From NCBI GenBank assembly GCA_003162255.1, contig PMMJ01000199.1, positions 1-7,382 on the forward strand: a DNA stretch of 7,382 nucleotides, read 5' to 3'. Position 1 is the stretch's first letter. Every line of letters begins with the position of its first letter. The stretch is from Acidobacteriaceae bacterium (GTDB lineage: Bacteria > Acidobacteriota > Terriglobia > Terriglobales > Acidobacteriaceae). The position numbers and the translations under genes were made by a program. Of this stretch, positions 6,606 to 7,382 are shown piece by piece. The notes beneath the pieces were generated by a model that saw nothing but the letters and a program-made list of their open reading frames with translations, was not told the origin of the DNA and made no database searches.

Positions 6606-6691
6606 CCACCGAGCAAGGATACTGCCTGAGCAGTCGTAATTTCTTAAGTATTGCAGTTGGCGCAGACGCGTCCTGCATTGTGAGGTTTAAG
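6606..6691 (+). other. Short intergenic gap with a weak hairpin, between receivers 2 and 3
   Basis: This 86-base gap is the only real break in the cluster. It holds one small perfect hairpin, ACTGC-CTGA-GCAGT (6621-6634), followed by a modestly AT-rich stretch (TAATTTCTTAAGTATT). There is no T-run as in a classical Rho-independent terminator. It could be a weak attenuator or processing site, or could carry a promoter for receiver 3, but I cannot identify convincing -35/-10 boxes. Confidence 0.3.
6682..6685 (+). promoter_or_regulatory. Ribosome-binding site deciding the start of receiver 3
   Basis: GAGG lies six bases before the ATG at 6692. This spacing favours ATG 6692 over the in-frame GTG at 6680, which would contain the GAGG within its own first codons. 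Confidence 0.6.
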
Positions 6692-7078
6692 ATGCACGCG
6701 AAGATTCTGATTGTAGAAGATAATCCGGATGCGCGATTGGCGCTTACTATTCGGCTGCAAAACAGCGGCTTTGCCGTCCTGGAGGCGCACAATATTGCAA
6801 CTGCGACAAGCCTCGTTTTTTCCGCATCCCCCGATGTCATCGTGCTAGATCTGGGTCTTCCCGATGGTGATGGCTATACGTTCATGCAAAAGCTGAAATC
6901 GTCACCGGCAACCTCGTCTATACCTGTGATCGTTCTCACCGCAAGAGATCCGCACGAAAACCAGGAGTGCTCGTACGAAGGCGGCGCTTTCGACTTCTTT
7001 CAGAAACCGGTGCATTATAAGTGGCTGTTGACATCCATAGAACAGGCTCTGAACCAGCCGATGTCAAAGAATCGCTAG
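6692..7078 (+). CDS. Single-domain response regulator (CheY/DivK-like receiver), copy B
   Basis: This 128-residue lone receiver domain has Glu9-Asp10 (ILIVED), phosphoacceptor Asp53 in VLDLGLPDGDG, Thr83 in VIVLTARDP, and Lys105 in FFQKPVHYKWLL. All residues needed for phosphorylation are present, and no output domain follows the last helix; only a short polar tail (NQPMSKNR) remains. It is a diverged relative of the preceding receiver. Unlike the other genes it is not overlapped by its neighbour but sits 86 bases downstream, so it may have some expression of its own. It is the last gene in the window. It may take phosphate from kinase 1 or 2, compete with receiver 2, or act as a phosphate sink; the sequence does not decide among these. 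Confidence 0.92.
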   Translation: MHAKILIVEDNPDARLALTIRLQNSGFAVLEAHNIATATSLVFSASPDVIVLDLGLPDGDGYTFMQKLKSSPATSSIPVIVLTARDPHENQECSYEGGAFDFFQKPVHYKWLLTSIEQALNQPMSKNR

Positions 7079-7382
7079 GCGGTTGGGATGGCTGATTGCT
7101 GCTAACAGCGCGGGGGACTGGAGTTGTGATCGCCGGGACGCTGAATAACGCGGGATTAGCTGCCGCACGATTGGAAGGCGGAGGAACATCGCTGGGATGC
7201 GCGCCATTGACTTAGACCCTCAGGGCTGATCATCGCTTTTGCGTCACTGACGCTCAGCCTCCCTGTACGGTGACCTGAGCGGTGGCAAGGCTCCGTACAA
7301 AGATGTTCCCCGTCCACCAGACGGTGCAGTTTCTTATCGAGCATGTCTATCGAGGAATGTGCCGACACTTGTCAGGAATCGC
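7079..7382 (+). other. Non-coding stretch after the last gene, no convincing gene
   Basis: These 304 bases contain no reading frame on either strand that resembles a known protein. The longest, a 70-codon frame on the minus strand (7156-7368), has a composition that looks random. A plus-strand frame from ATG 7304 runs open to the window end (MFPVHQTVQFLIEHVYRG...) and could be the start of another gene, but it lacks a clear ribosome-binding site and I do not recognise it. No T-run terminator follows the last gene. The second half is rich in inverted repeats, listed separately. Confidence 0.55.
7183..7324. other. Nested inverted repeats, possible structured RNA or processing element
   Basis: Three non-crossing inverted repeats are nested here: GGAACATC (7183-7190) with GATGTTCC (7302-7309), enclosing AGGGCTGA (7222-7229) with TCAGCCT (7254-7260; one bulged G), and TGTACGG (7264-7270) with CCGTACA (7293-7299). 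Inside the second is a small perfect hairpin GCGTC-ACT-GACGC (7241-7253). Directly after the outer arm comes another hairpin, CCGTC-CACCA-GACGG (7310-7324). Together they would fold as a multi-branched structure. I do not match this to a known RNA family. Single repeats of this size can occur by chance, so only the nesting is suggestive. The strand is not determined. Confidence 0.3.

Noticed and set aside
7098..7109. GCTG-CTAA-CAGC hairpin after the last gene as a terminator
   Set aside because: The stem is only four base pairs and no T-run follows, so it does not support a Rho-independent terminator.
7156..7368. Minus-strand frame of 70 codons in the terminal non-coding stretch
   Set aside because: No family resemblance, no clear ribosome-binding site, composition looks random, and it spans the inverted repeats; not called as a gene.
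7304..7382. Plus-strand frame from ATG 7304 open to the window end
   Set aside because: Only 26 codons are visible, there is no good ribosome-binding site, and the peptide is not recognised; more sequence would be needed to call it.

Overview
This window is one plus-strand gene cluster that joins KaiC/KaiB clock-type proteins to a set of two-component signalling proteins. It opens inside a kaiC gene (only the C-terminal part is present), continues through two tandem kaiB genes, then a PAS-PAS-PocR histidine kinase, an Rcp1-like single-domain response regulator, a second kinase with an N-terminal receiver domain, and two more single-domain receivers. It ends in about 300 bases with no convincing gene. 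There is no kaiA, no transposon, no tRNA or rRNA, and no CRISPR array.

The source looks like a non-cyanobacterial, moderately GC-rich soil or sediment bacterium. An acidobacterial (Terriglobia-like) origin is my best guess. The guess rests on the KaiC type with a coiled-coil tail, the kaiC-kaiB-kaiB order, and the style of PAS kinase with an 'AIRNGNVDA' leader. It is an inference from general resemblance, not from a search.

Layout: 1-810 kaiC 3' part; 818-1153 kaiB copy 1; 1150-1506 kaiB copy 2; 1503-3806 kinase 1; 3775-4254 receiver 1; 4226-6250 kinase 2; 6216-6605 receiver 2; 6692-7078 receiver 3; 7079-7382 no clear gene, but with nested inverted repeats. From kaiC to receiver 2 the genes are separated by 7 bases or overlap by 4 to 35 bases, and several downstream ribosome-binding sites lie inside the upstream gene. 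This is the signature of one translationally coupled operon.

How the genes may work together: KaiC would act as an ATP-driven timer or state-holding ATPase, and the KaiB proteins as its fold-switching partners. The two kinases and three receiver-only proteins would carry information in or out. Kinase 1 and receiver 1 resemble the phytochrome kinase/Rcp1 pairing, with a PocR sensory domain instead of a chromophore-binding GAF domain. None of the receivers has a DNA-binding or enzymatic output domain, so the final output must be protein-protein interaction, a phosphorelay, or a regulator outside the window. The points most worth following up are a Val in place of the usual Arg of the KaiC CII K-x-R motif, the divergence of the two KaiBs at fold-switch positions, the four-cysteine PocR domain, the unassigned C-terminal domain of kinase 2, and the possible structured RNA at the 3' end.
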